Source: Pseudorasbora parva
Lineage: Eukaryota; Chordata; Actinopteri; Cypriniformes; Gobionidae
Assembly (NCBI RefSeq): GCF_024679245.1
Contig: NC_090174.1
Coordinates: forward strand, 49,301,974 to 49,365,973
Direction of reading: 5' to 3'
DNA: 64,000 nucleotides
Below are positions 36,471 to 48,905 of this stretch, piece by piece (position 1 is the stretch's first letter; every line of letters begins with the position of its first letter). Made by a program: the position numbers and the translations under genes. Below the pieces are notes generated by a model that did no database searches, was not told where the DNA came from, and was given only the letters and a program-made list of their open reading frames with translations.

Positions 36471-37630
36471 AGGGGGGTGAAACACTCAGTTTCAGTCAAT
36501 CTCATGTCAATCTTGAGTACCTATAGAGTAGTATTGCATCCTTCATATCTCCGAAAAGTCTTTAGTTTTATCATATTTATAAAAGAAATATAGGCTGTAC
36601 CGAGTCTTTCCGGAAAAAACCGAGCGCCTGGAGGCGTATCGTGTGGGCGGAGCTAAAGAATGACAAGCGCGCAAAGCGGTGACGTCCTCAAGCGTGGAGA
36701 AACCCATCTATCTCAGCTAATACAGATAATGATCCACAATCAAATCTGAGGGAGAAATAAATTGAACAGGAGAAACGGCAACAGCAGGACGTCCGTCTCT
36801 GTGGTATGTAAGTTACTGTATTTAATGGCCTCTCCACATTTCTGTGTGTTTACTCGCAGTGTATGAGGACATGATTCGGTTTATGGACTATTGTATGCGA
36901 CTAGACCTTAGAAGTAGCAAGCATACTGTAACGTTATACACAGAACAACAATGGAGTAACCGTTAGCGCATTTGAATGACGAAGCACGCGATCGTGTCGT
37001 TTACTGATGTTTACTCATGCGACGGTAGCCAATAGCAGAGACATTTGAAGCAGTTTAAGTTAACTCACCGTCGAAGCTTTATCGCTGGGACCGCTCCGTC
37101 AGAAACACACTTCTTTGGTATGATTTGGTAAAGTCCTGTGACAGCAGTGGCGTGTAAATCCATTTTGAGACGCAACTGAAACGATGTTGTCAAGCTTCCC
37201 GTCATTTCTGCGTTCAAATCGGTTCAAATGCAGCGCTGCCTTCCCGGAATGCTGTGCTGAAGAGTTGAAGTCGCTCGACGTCGTTAACCATAGGAATAAA
37301 GTGGAGCGCGGCGCCGTTCACGGACGACTGGATCTGCAGCTGAGAGACTGTTTACAGCGTGCTCTAGTCACGCGCGCGCGCACCCTACCGGGAGAAGAGC
37401 CCGTACGGCCCATACAAGGACCTTCCGCTCTTATTAACATCAAATAGACCCATACTCGAAAAAAACTCGCCGAAACTTGTGAGAAACCGGAAGGAGTATT
37501 TTTGACACAGAAATACTCCATCAAACGTCCAACATTAGTTTTTGAAACTTTGTCTATGTTTAGGATGGGAATCCAAGTCTTTAACAGTGTAAAAAGCTCA
37601 GTATGCATGAAACAGCATTTCACCCCCCCT
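36471..37630. mobile_element. 1.16-kb non-autonomous element with AGGGGGGTGAAA ends at TTAA
   Basis: AGGGGGGTGAAAC at the left and ATTTCACCCCCCCT at the right are inverted repeats, each directly bordered by TTAA (36467-36470 and 37631-37634). TTAA target sites are a mark of piggyBac-type elements, so a piggyBac-like mobiliser is possible. The interior is GC-rich with cyprinid-repeat phrases, such as GTGTGGGCGGAGCTAAAGAA. A 106-codon and an 87-codon frame on opposite strands overlap and look like chance. Confidence 0.7.
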
Positions 37631-37796
37631 TTAAGCAAAACAAAGTCAGGTCAAACTGACTGAATAACTTTGGTCCCATTTAAAAAAAATACATTTTACT
37701 GGTAGTCAACTGTATGAAGAATGTTTTGGTACAATATGTCACAGTTTACTTTACCTTGCTATCCTCATTTACATAAATGAACTATAGTGTCCTGAG

Positions 37797-38099
37797 TAAC
37801 ACTTTAGAATAATGGTCATAAATTAACATTAGTTAACTAGTTAAGATTAACTAATAATGAACTGCATTTATAAAGCATTTATTTATCTTTGTTAATGTTA
37901 ATTTACATTTACTAATGCATTATTAAAATCTTGTTAACATTAGTTAATGCACTGTGAACTAACATGAACAAACCATGAACAGCTGGATTTATATTAACCA
38001 CTAATTACAAAGATGACTAAATATAGTAACAAAGGAACTGCTCATGGTTAGTTCATGTTAGTTAATACATTAACTATGATTATTATTCTAAAGTGTTAC
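37797..38099. mobile_element. Foldback MITE (GTAACACTTTAGAATAATGG ends)
   Basis: GTAACACTTTAGAATAATGG at the left is mirrored by TTATTCTAAAGTGTTAC at the right. The interior is rich in TTAGTTAA/TTAACTAA words in both orientations, so almost the whole 300 bp folds back. A related fragment lies at 55956-56210. Confidence 0.85.
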
Positions 38100-38319
38100 C
38101 GTGTCCTGCAACCACTATTAAAAAATGATATCTGGTGTTTGAATAATTTTTTGTTTGACTGTATGTATGTATCAGGGGATGTATATAGAGCAAGAGGAGG
38201 CAAGGAAGGCAACGCAATAAAACAATGCAAACATTACAAAATGTGACATTAAAAAGTGTAAAAGTCACTCGTTTTATAAAGTAACACTGCCCAACAGCAG
38301 CACCCGCTGGTAACCCACA

Positions 38320-39898
38320 GGCCTATACCATAAAGCTGGTTTAGCTGGCTATTCAGATAAGTTTAAGCTTAGTTTGTGCCAATCCTGTGTTTTAGCATGA
38401 AATTACCATGAAAGTGGTTTCTAGCTGTGATAATCTCCATAGTAACTTGCGCTCCGCGGCTAACCTGCTCCAGGACAGGTTATGTTCTGGATAAGAGATC
38501 TTAAACTGAGATTGGACCAATCAGCTGTGAATAAAGTGACACACCTCTGATGCAATAAAGTCTCTCCTCCAGTTTCTAATCCAAATTAAAGGCCACTACA
38601 TATCAAATGGTTTTTAAAGACTAAAACGCCTGGCTTTTAGCAATGCTTATTCATAATAATAATAATAATTTTGAATGATTTAGATATAAATTATACAATT
38701 ATTAGACCCTTAAAGGTGCACTATGTAGTATTTTTGCAGTAAAATATCCAAAAACCACTAGGCCGGTGTAATATATTTTGTTCAGTTGAGTACCTACAAT
38801 ATCCCAGATGTTTCCAACTATTTGTAAATTGTGAGTAAATTGCTGTTTTAACTAAGGACAGGGACGTTTCAGCATTGCGTTTGAGGAAGTCGCCTGTCAA
38901 TTGCGTCATATATGCGCTACCCTTGGTTTCGGCTTTTATTTGGCAGAAGTGGTTTACTCTTAGCAGTGTGAACAAGTGAACGCACGGAGTAACGTCATAA
39001 CATCATTTTAAACACACTTAAATGTATCTAATATGATAAACAGAGCTGCATTACCTCAAAATCATAACCGGAAGAGCGGATCAGTGCAGGCGTCCGGCGA
39101 CTGTGTCCCGTCCCGTCATAATAAAAGTCCCGGTATTCGCGAGGCGGGTATTTGTTTAACAATCGCTCCAGTGCTCAGGTCCACAACACTCGGTCCTGCT
39201 CTGCTTTACACTACAGTAACGTTAATAACCGCATGCATGAATGAATGTGATTTCTGCCCGTGTCCTATTTTCCACCGGCTGTGAGGTGAAGACCACATGT
39301 CCCAAGATACTGCGCTCACACTTGGCGTCATCAAACTACGCATTTGTTTCGAATAGGCGCCCTCCAGTGGACGGAAAGTTGCATAGTGCACCTTTAATCA
39401 ATTACACATGTATTTGCACTTTGTTAAAATGATTATAAATAGCCTATATGAAGGTCATACAAATAAGCTTTACAATTTATAAATAATGCAATTAAAGCTG
39501 AGCTTAAATGTTCAATTCTCTATATATCAACTAAACTAACTTCATAACTTTTACTTGCATTGACGAGTAATATATTTCTTAAAGTTGTCCTCTTTCATAG
39601 ACAGCTCTTTTTTCTTGCTGTGTAAATTTGTTTAAATTCCTAATATTTTTAAATCATGTAATATTCTGAAATAAATCTCACTGTTTCTCTTGTGAGAAGT
39701 GAATCTCACTTCTACTGCTTGTGATTGGCCTTTCACTACTGATTTCACAGCTAAACTCAGGATCTAAGCCTGAGTTGACAGAGAAAGCAGATGATCTACA
39801 TCATGGGACACAAAGCCTGAATAGATTGGTTTGTTTTTGTCAACTTGAAACTAATCCTGTATCCCTAAGTTTGTTAAACTACATCATGGTACAGGCCC
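38320..39898. mobile_element. Element with GGCCTATACCAT ends, split by a nested MITE
   Basis: The left end GGCCTATACCATAAAGC and the right end ATCATGGTACAGGCC are inverted-repeat-like. The left half (38320-38709) has GATTGGACCAATCAGCTGTG; the right half (39398-39898) has ATCCTGTATCCCTAAGTTTG. The insertion 38710..39397 divides them. End pairing is reasonable but imperfect, and there is no coding capacity. Confidence 0.55.
38710..39397. mobile_element. Nested MITE with TTAAAGGTGCACTATG ends
   Basis: TTAAAGGTGCACTATGTAG at the left is the inverse of TGCATAGTGCACCTTTAA at the right, with one mismatch over 18 bp. TTAA lies at both borders. The body has GCGCCCTCCAGTGGACGG near the right end, a frequent fish-repeat phrase. 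It is related to 23982..24551. Confidence 0.82.
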
Positions 39899-41934
39899 CA
39901 GGTCTCTTGTGCCTCTTCTGTCCTCATTGACTTAAAACAGACACCCTAATTCATGCACTGGGTTTAGTAGGGGGTAAAGGAGAATGAATGGGGAAAGTCA
40001 TGTGAGAGGAGGCAATGTCTCATCGTTCTGATTACATATGATCGGTTTGTGGCATAAATCCTGGCTCTTGTTTTCGTGCACGTTCACGGATCGGCCTAAA
40101 TGAAGAGGATGATGGCATTAATGGGAAGACTAATTAAAAAGTAAGTGAACAACTCAGCCGCTTGGATAACACTGCTTTGTAACGTCAAAATCAAACTTGA
40201 AATGACCTGAAAACATGATGACTGCGGGGGGTTTTAGTGATCGATCATCTTGGGGAAATTGAAGGTACATCTTCGTGTCTATCTACCGGCCGGCGGTCAT
40301 ATATTCTCCCCTGTTTCATGTACACGCGTGCATAATTTGCTGCCTCTATATGTGCATCAGAATTTCTGTTTATGTGTGTGATTTAACAAAGACCTGGACA
40401 AAACCTTGGCTAAGTTTCAAAGCCATTAGCTGTGAGTGGGCATTACAAAGTACGAGAGAGGACATCTGATTTAGGGCTATTCAAGCTGTCACACACAGAC
40501 ACGCTCGCTCTTACAGTAGATCTGTCCTTTCGATACAGAAGAGAGCACACTGCTGACTTACTGGCCTTGGTGAGTTTCCAAGCCCTTGAGCTCTGGGGCT
40601 GTAATAAACTTCTTCAGCTGCGTGTGCCGGACACCAGCTCACAAATAGCTCTCAAACACTTTATCAGGGAGATGAGTACTTCTCTTTACATGAATCACTA
40701 ATGCTGTTCAAGCACCTCTTCATGTATAGGTTGGAGCCGTGGCATTGTGTTTAGGGCAGGTGCTTCTTTTATGGTGAGGTACTGTGAATGTCATTTTGTA
40801 AAGACTTTTGCAATATTTGAGCGTTGTAACCAATCACAGACTTATCCGTTGTGTGTATGAATGCAGTGGTGAATCAAAGGCCTGTTGCTGTAGCACACAA
40901 CGTGCCTGATTGTTTAAGAAACAACATCTTTTTTTTAACGTAATTGGCATAATTCTGAATTATTTTGAATTTGGATTGCAATGCAGACTGCAAACACTGG
41001 AAACGAGATACTACAAAACTAGAACACTCTCATTATAATCAACAAAGCATAGACACCGTGTAAATAAGAGATTTATTGTGCAGTGTAGACAGTGTTTATT
41101 ATAATGGGAGTCTGTTTGTGGACAGTCAGTGAGTGCGCCCTGAACTTACAGTCATGTGAAACGGCGTAAACTTGCAGTGACAGCTTTAGCGATTATAATG
41201 GGATAGGAGCGTTGTAGTATTGTCACATTGCTCGCTTTCTCTGTATAATTTATTCAAAATCAGCTTGTTATGGGTGTGTAGCATACATAAAAAATATGGC
41301 ATGCAGTTGCCTCACACAAAATAAATAGTGTAATAAGATAAGTGCAGCCAGCAGTCACCATTGGGCCAAAGTTCTTGTGTAGGTGTCAAAGGTTTGAATC
41401 TGCTTTATTCTCTCTCTCCTGAATAATATCTACTCACCATCAGTCCCTATAATAAACATATTTAAATACATCTGTGCCGTTCTAGCAAGTACCAGAGTTT
41501 GTTGGAATTTGCCAGAATTTGTAACAACGGATCATTTGTGAGACCATTATGTCAGTTCTAGGCCTAAATTGAGTGTTTGTGTTGACGGATTACAGCGTGG
41601 ACAAACAAAAGAGGTGTGGAATCCAGTCACTAAAGTAGTAAAGCTGATGCAGACTGACAGCACTTGAATGTGTGCCAATGAATATTGACGCAATGTGAAA
41701 AAAATAAAGGAATGGGAAATTGTATCAATTCCTACTGAACTGCTTACAGTAGCTTTCACTGTAAATTTACTGAGGTTCGGAGTTAAAACAAGAAAAAAAT
41801 TGAGTTTAAAATCTGTTACAAGGTATATTTTCTGAAATGTATTAGAATTTTGCTAAAAAATTTAGCTTTTTCCCCCAGTACATTTATTTTTTGTGAATGA
41901 TATTATTTAGGAAACAAAAACTGATTAACGCTTT
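39899..41934. other. Intronic sequence, no gene seen
   Basis: The region is mostly free of recognisable repeats. The parts 40000-40150 (with GATGGCATTAATGGGAAGAC and CTAATTAAAAAG) and 40430-40700 are less AT-biased and could hold noncoding conserved sequence. The 89-codon frame at 40432 overlaps another frame and has no known similarity. Confidence 0.4.
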
Positions 41935-42410
41935 CCCCATTGATGGAATTTTCTGGCAATTCATGTTTTCACTGACGTTAGGAGGCGCTATTATGCATCT
42001 TCTAGTAAAGATGATACTTTACTACTAATAGTAAAGAATCTATGGATCACAGGCAAAAGAAAGAGTAACAACTAACAAGTGATAGAAGTATTGCTTATGC
42101 ATATTGTAGTTTTTGACAAAATCACAATTTTCTCAGCTTTTTGTTAAAAATTTAGCTTTTTTATGAAACACCCATATTCAAATGTTGTTATATAAAAAGA
42201 GTGAATGCAAGTAAATGTTTTATTGTTGTTGTTTTGTTTTTGTTTTGTTTTGTTTTGTTGTTGTTCTGTTCTTACTTTTGATATGTTTCATGTTCAGATA
42301 TTCTGGGGGCCGTGTAAGTTTTGTGTGAAAATGATCAAAAATGCTGGTGGTGGCTGCAACTCAAAAACAAAACAAAACAAAACAAAAAATGCTGGTGGAG
42401 AAAGAGTTAA
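41935..42410. mobile_element. MITE with TTAACGCTTTCCCC-type ends at TTAA
   Basis: The left end TTAACGCTTTCCCCA corresponds to the inverse of the right end TGGAGAAAGAGTTAA with two mismatches. Inside, a (GTTTT)n-type tract at about 42223-42262 faces a (CAAAA)n tract at 42362-42388, making an internal hairpin. It is noncoding. Confidence 0.65.
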
Positions 42411-42555
42411 TATATACATTTTTTGTCAATATTGTGCATTATAGTACATTGTCTCTATAGTATCTTTTGCAGTTTATGTTGCACATTGCAAGTTTTAAAA
42501 CTCTTAGATTCCCTTTGTCACACACTGCTATTCTAATTTTGGGTTCACTGTGATT

Positions 42556-42725
42556 TTAACCAAGGCTGCATTTATTCAATCAAAAATGTAAAATTACTGT
42601 TTTCTATTTTTATTTATTTATTCCGCAGCCATTACTCCAGTCCTCAGTGTCACATGATCAGTTGGAAAATAATACTAATATTTAACAGTTGTACTGCTTA
42701 ATATTTTAAAATATTTGTAATATTA
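42556..42725 (+). repeat. Repeat family A, copy 5
   Basis: The order GGCTGCATTTATTCAATCAA, CGCAGCCATTACTCCAGTCC, TCAGTGTCACATGATC and TTGTACTGCTTAATATTT matches family A, with a shortened middle. Confidence 0.75.
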
Positions 42726-42794
42726 TCACATAGGGATAATATAATATACATCGTGTATAATATTCTCATAATATTCTATACATCGTGTATAGAG

Positions 42795-43185
42795 TCGGTG
42801 GGCGGGGCTTGACATAATGACGGCCGAGTTGCGCTGCATGCTTCTAGTAAACACAGAAACTGGCGAACGACGGTCTTTCGAATCAGCTTTGACCCTGGAA
42901 GACTTGGAGTTAAGCTTTTCTCTGAGAAAAGAACAAAGAACGGCACTGAAGTCATTCTTAAAAAGGGAAGATGTGTTCAGAGTTTTGCCCTCCGGATACG
43001 GCGAATGTTTAATCTATCAAATAGCTCTGCTTCACCTTCGTTGCTCTGGTTGGTGTAGCGTTATCCTATCGCGTGCAGAGGGAGTTTGAAAGACAACCGT
43101 TCATCCGCCCCTCGGATTGAGCCCTGTCAATGGGGAGTTTCTAGACCAAACATCTTGATGTGGGTCTGGCTTGTCAGGCTAGAAT
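42795..43185 (+). mobile_element. Short element carrying a helicase-like fragment
   Basis: The segment starts at GTCGGTGGGCGGGGCTTGAC and ends near GTCTGGCTTGTCAGGCTAG, phrases that I associate with a dispersed cyprinid repeat. It encloses the helicase-like frame 42817..43089. Clear inverted terminal repeats were not found, so the borders are approximate. Confidence 0.55.
42817..43089 (+). pseudogene. RecQ-like DNA helicase N-terminal fragment, captured and degenerate
   Basis: This 90-codon frame contains FSLRKEQRTALKSFLKRED (residues 34-52), which looks like RecQ motif 0 with its Gln, and then VFRVLPSGYGECLIYQIALL (53-72), which looks like motif I. Known RecQ motif I reads GxGKS/T; here the invariant Lys is Glu and the Ser/Thr is Cys, so ATP binding should be lost. 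After residue 72 the helicase resemblance fades. Full RecQ proteins are over 500 residues, so this is a fragment. Such fragments are, as I recall, carried by a repeated fish element, so it is probably one copy of many and not a host gene. Confidence 0.6.
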
Positions 43186-43539
43186 CACAGCACAATGAAC
43201 CAACAACACCACAAATAAAGGATTCTTTAGCCCATGACAGCATGCTAATGTTCAGTTTGTCAGTCAGCAAATTCAGTCTCTTGTTTACAAACAAATCCGT
43301 GAAATGAAGGGACAAACATGCAATGTCTTCCCCAAGTGAGCTGGATATTCATGCAAAATAAAGTTCATCCATGCAGTCCTAATATTGGAATCTGAATGTT
43401 TATTGCTTGGAAGTTTGATATAGTTTAGCTCCACGTAGGCCTATGTTATTTATATATAACATGTCATGCACAAATTGGTGGGCCGGGCTACAGAATCAGG
43501 CCTTCGTCTTCTTTGGTTAAGTCTGTGTTTCACCCAAGC

Positions 43540-44055
43540 GGCAACCTCCCGCGAGCTCTCTTGAAGCCAATACAGAAGTAATGTAAACTGCAATTCCTCA
43601 ACTGGCCACTAGGGACAGGCTCCAGAAGGGAGCAGAATCTCATTGAGCCCCATGTTTAAATTCTCAATTTTACAGCAGAAAAAAACATGTTTGCAGCCTG
43701 GTACAAATTGTGGTTTTTGCCTATACGGCTAATTTTGACCTTCATGACAACTGTGAGGGGGGTGATTTTCTTTCTAAATCATTCGTTTACGTTATATAAA
43801 GCCTTAAAGTTCTGCATAATTAAGAGCGTGGTTACAGGTGGATAGCCATTTATCTGCTGTCTATAGTCATTGTCACCTAAGCTCCGCCCACATTCTGCCT
43901 TTTTGCCCATCTTCTGTTATCCGGGAGTGACTCGTGACGACTCGCTCGCAAGATGGCACCGCCCAGCTCGCCCCTACTTTAAGCTTCAGAATGGCTTATC
44001 GGAATCCTATGGGTGTGGTCACGGATACTACGTCCATTTTTTTTTACAGTCTATG
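43540..44055 (-). repeat. Dispersed repeat ending at CCATAGACTGTAAAAAA (- strand)
   Basis: On the - strand the segment starts CCATAGACTGTAAAAAAAAA, then ATGGACGTAGTATCCGTGAC, and continues through GGCGGTGCCATCTTGCGAGC. This is a widespread fish repeat. The far border near 43540 is approximate. Confidence 0.6.
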
Positions 44056-44969
44056 GTTTCACCACAATTTGACCTCACAGCTTGGCACATTCTGAGATCA
44101 AGCGTTTGCTGAGCCAGCTGTCAATCAAAGCTTTTTAAGTATTTTTCAGCTCCGCAGCTTACAGGATATTCTTATATCACGATGAAATGTTATATATCAA
44201 AGACTGAATGAAAAGTTGATTTCTCAATTCATGATCCCTTTAAAAAATATTTCCTTTGTCATCACCTCCTTCTGAATTTACGTTCTCTCAGTGAATAGGC
44301 TTGATTGTTATTTCATGAAACTTCTTTTGTTTTCCAGGACAGGGACAGGCCGAGCCCTGCATATGAACCCTCTTGAGCAGTCAGTGTGGTTTTTGTGGAG
44401 TGAATATGCTTTACGAGGCTGCATTTAAATTCACTATGACCTAAATACCACAGAGGATCTCTATGGGGAAATGACATCGCCGAAAGAGGCATTGTGTTCT
44501 TGACAGAGCAGAGAGGTGGAGAAAGGGAGAATGAAGGTGAGAGAGGAAAAAGAAAGATCGCTAGCATGACATTTCTGTCTCTTTTGGGCTCTATAGCGTG
44601 TGAAGACTCTCTTGGTTCTGTTGGCATGGCCATACACACACATGTACGTGTACACACACACTTGTTATGCTATTGTGTGGTGTGTATGATAAGGCATTGT
44701 AGCCGAACGGACCTCCGCACAGTTTAGCGGCAGACCGCTGTGCTCCACCCGTCTGTCACCGCGGTTACCGACTGCAACATACTGGAACGACACTGCAACC
44801 GTGAATCTCCTGACACATTCTGCTGCCTGCCTCTCTTTCTCTCTTTCTCTCTTCCTCTCTCTTTCATGCTCGCTGATTTTTTTACCCTCTCGCTCTTTGT
44901 CCCATGACAGCTTTAGTTCTGGCTGGTAGCCAGCGGTCAGTAACGAGGATATGACATTGTTCTTCTTCT

Positions 44970-44973
<4 letters not shown>
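44056..44973. other. Intronic sequence, pyrimidine-rich end, no gene
   Basis: The last 150 bp are CT-rich and lead into the compound microsatellite. Overlapping frames of 66-114 codons on both strands around 44313-44727 have no known similarity. Confidence 0.45.
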
Positions 44974-45212
<239 letters not shown>

Positions 45213-45585
45213 TTTGAATGCTGACTCTCTAACCTGCCTTGCTTGTGCATGGTAAAATAGCAATTAGGTCAGTGTCTGGCACTAAATTTAGCTCACCAAA
45301 CTTCCATGAAGTGATTGTTCCTCTGCGCTGGGCTGAACTTGAGCCTGGGCCAAGACAAAGATGGGTCTGAACGATCTGTCTCACTACTGCATGAATACAA
45401 GACCACATAGGCGTACATTCATGCGCTTTTACAGTTAATGAGACAGTATTTTTACAGTATTTTGCATCTTATTTACTACTAAAATTTTTAATGAAAAGAT
45501 GATGTGAAAATGAACAAACAGTTTTTCAGTATTCGGTTTGTGCCCCTTTACTCTAATAGTAGCAGCACTCAAGAAATATACATAT

Positions 45586-45697
<112 letters not shown>

Positions 45698-47719
45698 ATA
45701 TTTATTATTATTTCTCTGTTTCTTTAAGATTATTCATCATTTTTTAGGTTTAAATTTAATTTTGAATGCAAAAATTCAATTTTGAATCCAAAAATTCAAT
45801 TTTGAATTCCATTGTCTATGTGTATTAGATAACCACTTAACAATGTGCTTAACACCACTCATAAGGCCATAGCAACTGCATAGCAACACCTGTACAACCA
45901 ACCACAATGCTCTATTATCATTTCAGCTACTTTTGCACTGAGGCATCACTCATTTTCTCATTCTTAGCAGGTATTTTATAAATCACAATTTAAAGTCTGC
46001 ATGAAATTACAATTTACCATATCTACTCTGTAGATTCATCCAGGTTTTGCACTTCTTTTATGTAGTCATTTCTAATTAAAATATAATTAAAATATAATTA
46101 AAAGGCTTCTTTCTGGTGTCAGACTTTTCCAAATATTAAGTTGTGTTGTCTTGGTTCTTTTGTTCTAAAGAAAAAAATCTAATTATACATTTAGTCCTGG
46201 TTCACTTAGCATTCACAGTGTCATCAGAGTCAAAACAACAACAGGATCCCACACACACTATATCTGATCTAAATATCTGTATTGATTAATATACATGTCT
46301 TTGGTCCGTGTTGTGTTTATGTTTCAGTCAAACTGCACCAGACTTTGTTTGAAAGCGGAACAAGACCCGGTCCACTTTTTTGGCGTTCACACTTACACAA
46401 TTGAACCACGATAACAAAGCAATCACACCAGGTTTCGTTTCAGTCAAGCCAAACCTGTCAAGTGTGATCACAACCATAGTCTGCTTATACACTGCAACTT
46501 TTTACAATCAACCGCTAGTTCACATTCAAAGTTGCCTCCATCCATATAAAAAAAACAAGTCCTCACCCTATCTTTTGTCTTTTTTGATAATTCATTCTAC
46601 TCAGATGTACATCATAATATGTACAAAAAGATCTGTTGCTACTTCCATTACATCGCATCTTTAATCTCTTCAAGCAGAATGTCATATAAATCTGAACTGT
46701 TTTTCAGTTGTGTCCAAACTCCAAAATACTTTAGTCCAGTGACAGATTAATTAGAGACATCTTGACAGCTGAAAGCCCTTGGCTCGCTCTTTGCGGATAC
46801 CTGCGGAGGAACTTTCTTAGGCGATGTCCTGAAGTACACGTTTACCTGAGTGAACCCGTCATGGGTGACAAACTGTTCTTTAAGTCTGGGTGACTGCACT
46901 CCTCTGTCCCTACTGCCTCTGTCCAGCACCTGAAAACACAACTTTCTTAACAAAGGTTAAACAACAGGCAAGTGATGTATTCTTGTGTCTTCCTCTCAGC
47001 TGCTCTTGGTTTCTGACCCACGATAAGATAAACGCTCCTGCCTTTTCGTCATCCGTGGTGGCCACAAACCCTGAACCGATCGATGATGGCTAATTAATAC
47101 AGCCGGGGACAATACAGCTCCTCTCTTCTCTATTCTTCCCTCCGCTTAAATGAATTATGGCTGTGAGAGAGACTGAAAAATCCTAACTGAAGGATTGTGT
47201 TTTGACTCCAATGCACTGGTGCCTGTACTTGCTCCCTATACCTCCAAACTTACTTTAAGTAAAGATAATTGCTCAATTGCATTAGGGTTTCTGAGGGGGT
47301 GAGAATACACACATGATCGCATCCATTTAAAATAACAAAAAATGCAATGCTTATTACATATACAAGTGGCAATGTTATATAGGTCATTGGTCTTTGAGGG
47401 GCTTTTTTCTCGTCAGGCAGTTGTTTATAGTAATATATTTAACTATAGTCTTCTCTTATAGGAACAGTTCACACAAAATGTAAAGTTCTGTCATCATTAA
47501 CATCATTAACTCATATCACTACAAACCTGCTTGACTTTCTTTCATCTGCAGAATTTTTTTTTTAAAAAATCGAAAAAGTTTAAATTGAATGCACATTTAT
47601 TTGTAGTGCTTTTCACAATACATTCAAATCAGCTTTACAGAAAATGCATGTGTATACATTACAATTTAGAGCGATTTGTTATTAGAGGTGACTGTGTCCA
47701 AGTAATGTATTTTTGAAAT
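45698..47719. other. Intronic sequence, no gene seen
   Basis: It contains short AATTAAAATAT tandem units at about 46074-46100 and a family B end near 47460 (GGAACAGTTCACACAAAATG). The segment 46990-47110 (GATCGATGATGGCTAATTAA) is repeat-free and might be conserved noncoding sequence. No gene was supported. Confidence 0.4.
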
Positions 47720-47950
47720 GTACACTCTAAAAAATTCTGAGTAAAAAACAACCCAATGTTGGGTCAGATATGAACTAACCCAGCAGTTGAGTTGTTTTAA
47801 CCCAGCGATTGGGTTGTATTAAGCAAATATTTAACCCAACCGCAGGATTAAAACAACCCAATCGCTGGGATAAAATAACACAATTGCTGGGTTAGTCCAT
47901 ATTTGACCCAACATTGGGTTAAAACAACCCAGCATTTTTTAGAGTGTACA
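47720..47950. mobile_element. Palindromic TGGGTT element, 231-bp short form
   Basis: GTACACTCTAAAAAATTCTG at the left mirrors CAGCATTTTTTAGAGTGTAC at the right. The arms carry AACCCAATGTTGGGT and repeats of AACCCAGCGATTGGGTTGT. Nearly the whole element is one hairpin. Confidence 0.9.
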
Positions 47951-48218
47951 TATACAAATCACACAGTTAGCTAACATCATGTTTTCATTTTATAAAAAAT
48001 TAGCTTATTGAAGTAATTATTACAAGTTGTGAACATAATGATTTGAATTTATAGAAGATTTGGTGCATTGGTGCATGCTGATTCAGAAATGTTTTAAGTG
48101 ATGTTTTCCATTTGCTTTCCATAGCATTACATTAAAATTGTTCAAGCTCCAAAAAGGAGGGAAAAGTAAAAGTCCTCTGAAGCTGTATGATAGCTTTGTG
48201 TGAGAAACACACCGGATT

Positions 48219-48905
48219 CAAAGGGTTAGTTCACCCAAAAATGAAATGTATGTCATTAATGACTCACCCTAATGTCGTTCCTCATCCGTAAGACCTCCGT
48301 TCATCTTCAGAACACAGTTTAAGATATTTTATATTTAGCCCGAGAGCGTATGGAAGTGTATGCACACTATACTGTCTATGTCCAGAAAGGGAATAAAAGC
48401 ATCATCAAAGTTGTTCATATGTGACATCAGTTAGTTCATTAGAATCTCTTGAAGCATCGAAAATACATTTTGGTCTAAAAATCACAAAAACGATTAATTT
48501 ATCCAGCATTGTCTTCTCTTCCCTGTTTGTTTTCAATCCTCAAATAAAGATTCAAACGGTTATGAATCAGATTCATCCACCGATTCATGATTCAATGAAT
48601 CGGGCCATCGATGCTGAGTAAAGTCGTAGTTTTTGTGATTTTTGGACCAAAAGGTATTTTCGATGCTTCAAGAGATTCTAATGAACTAACTGATGTCACA
48701 TATGGACTACTTTGAAGACTACTTTTTTTATTCCCTTCCTGGACATGGACAGTATAGTGTGCATACACTTCCATACGCTCTCGGACTAAATATAAAATAT
48801 CTTAAACTGTGTTCCGAAGATTAACAGAGTTCTTACGGGTGTGGAACGACATTAGAGTGAGTCATTAATGCAATACATTTCATTTTTGGGTAAAATAACA
48901 TTTAA
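48219..48905. mobile_element. ~690-bp family B palindrome with ~250-bp arms
   Basis: The left arm runs AAAGGGTTAGTTCACCC, TAATGTCGTTCC, GAACACAGTTTAAGATATTT, TGCACACTATACTGTC, TCTCTTGAAGCATCGAAAAT. The right arm gives the inverse of each in reverse order, ending TCATTTTTGGGTAAA. As a result the same peptide string SLESLEASKI can be read on both strands. The centre at about 48500-48620 is not palindromic. Confidence 0.88.

Noticed and set aside
37184..37638. Overlapping 87- and 106-codon frames on opposite strands
   Set aside because: Both lie inside the 36471..37630 element and reflect its GC-rich composition.
48421..48774. Two related proteins on opposite strands (SLESLEASKI in both)
   Set aside because: The similarity is caused by the palindromic arms of the family B element, not by gene duplication.
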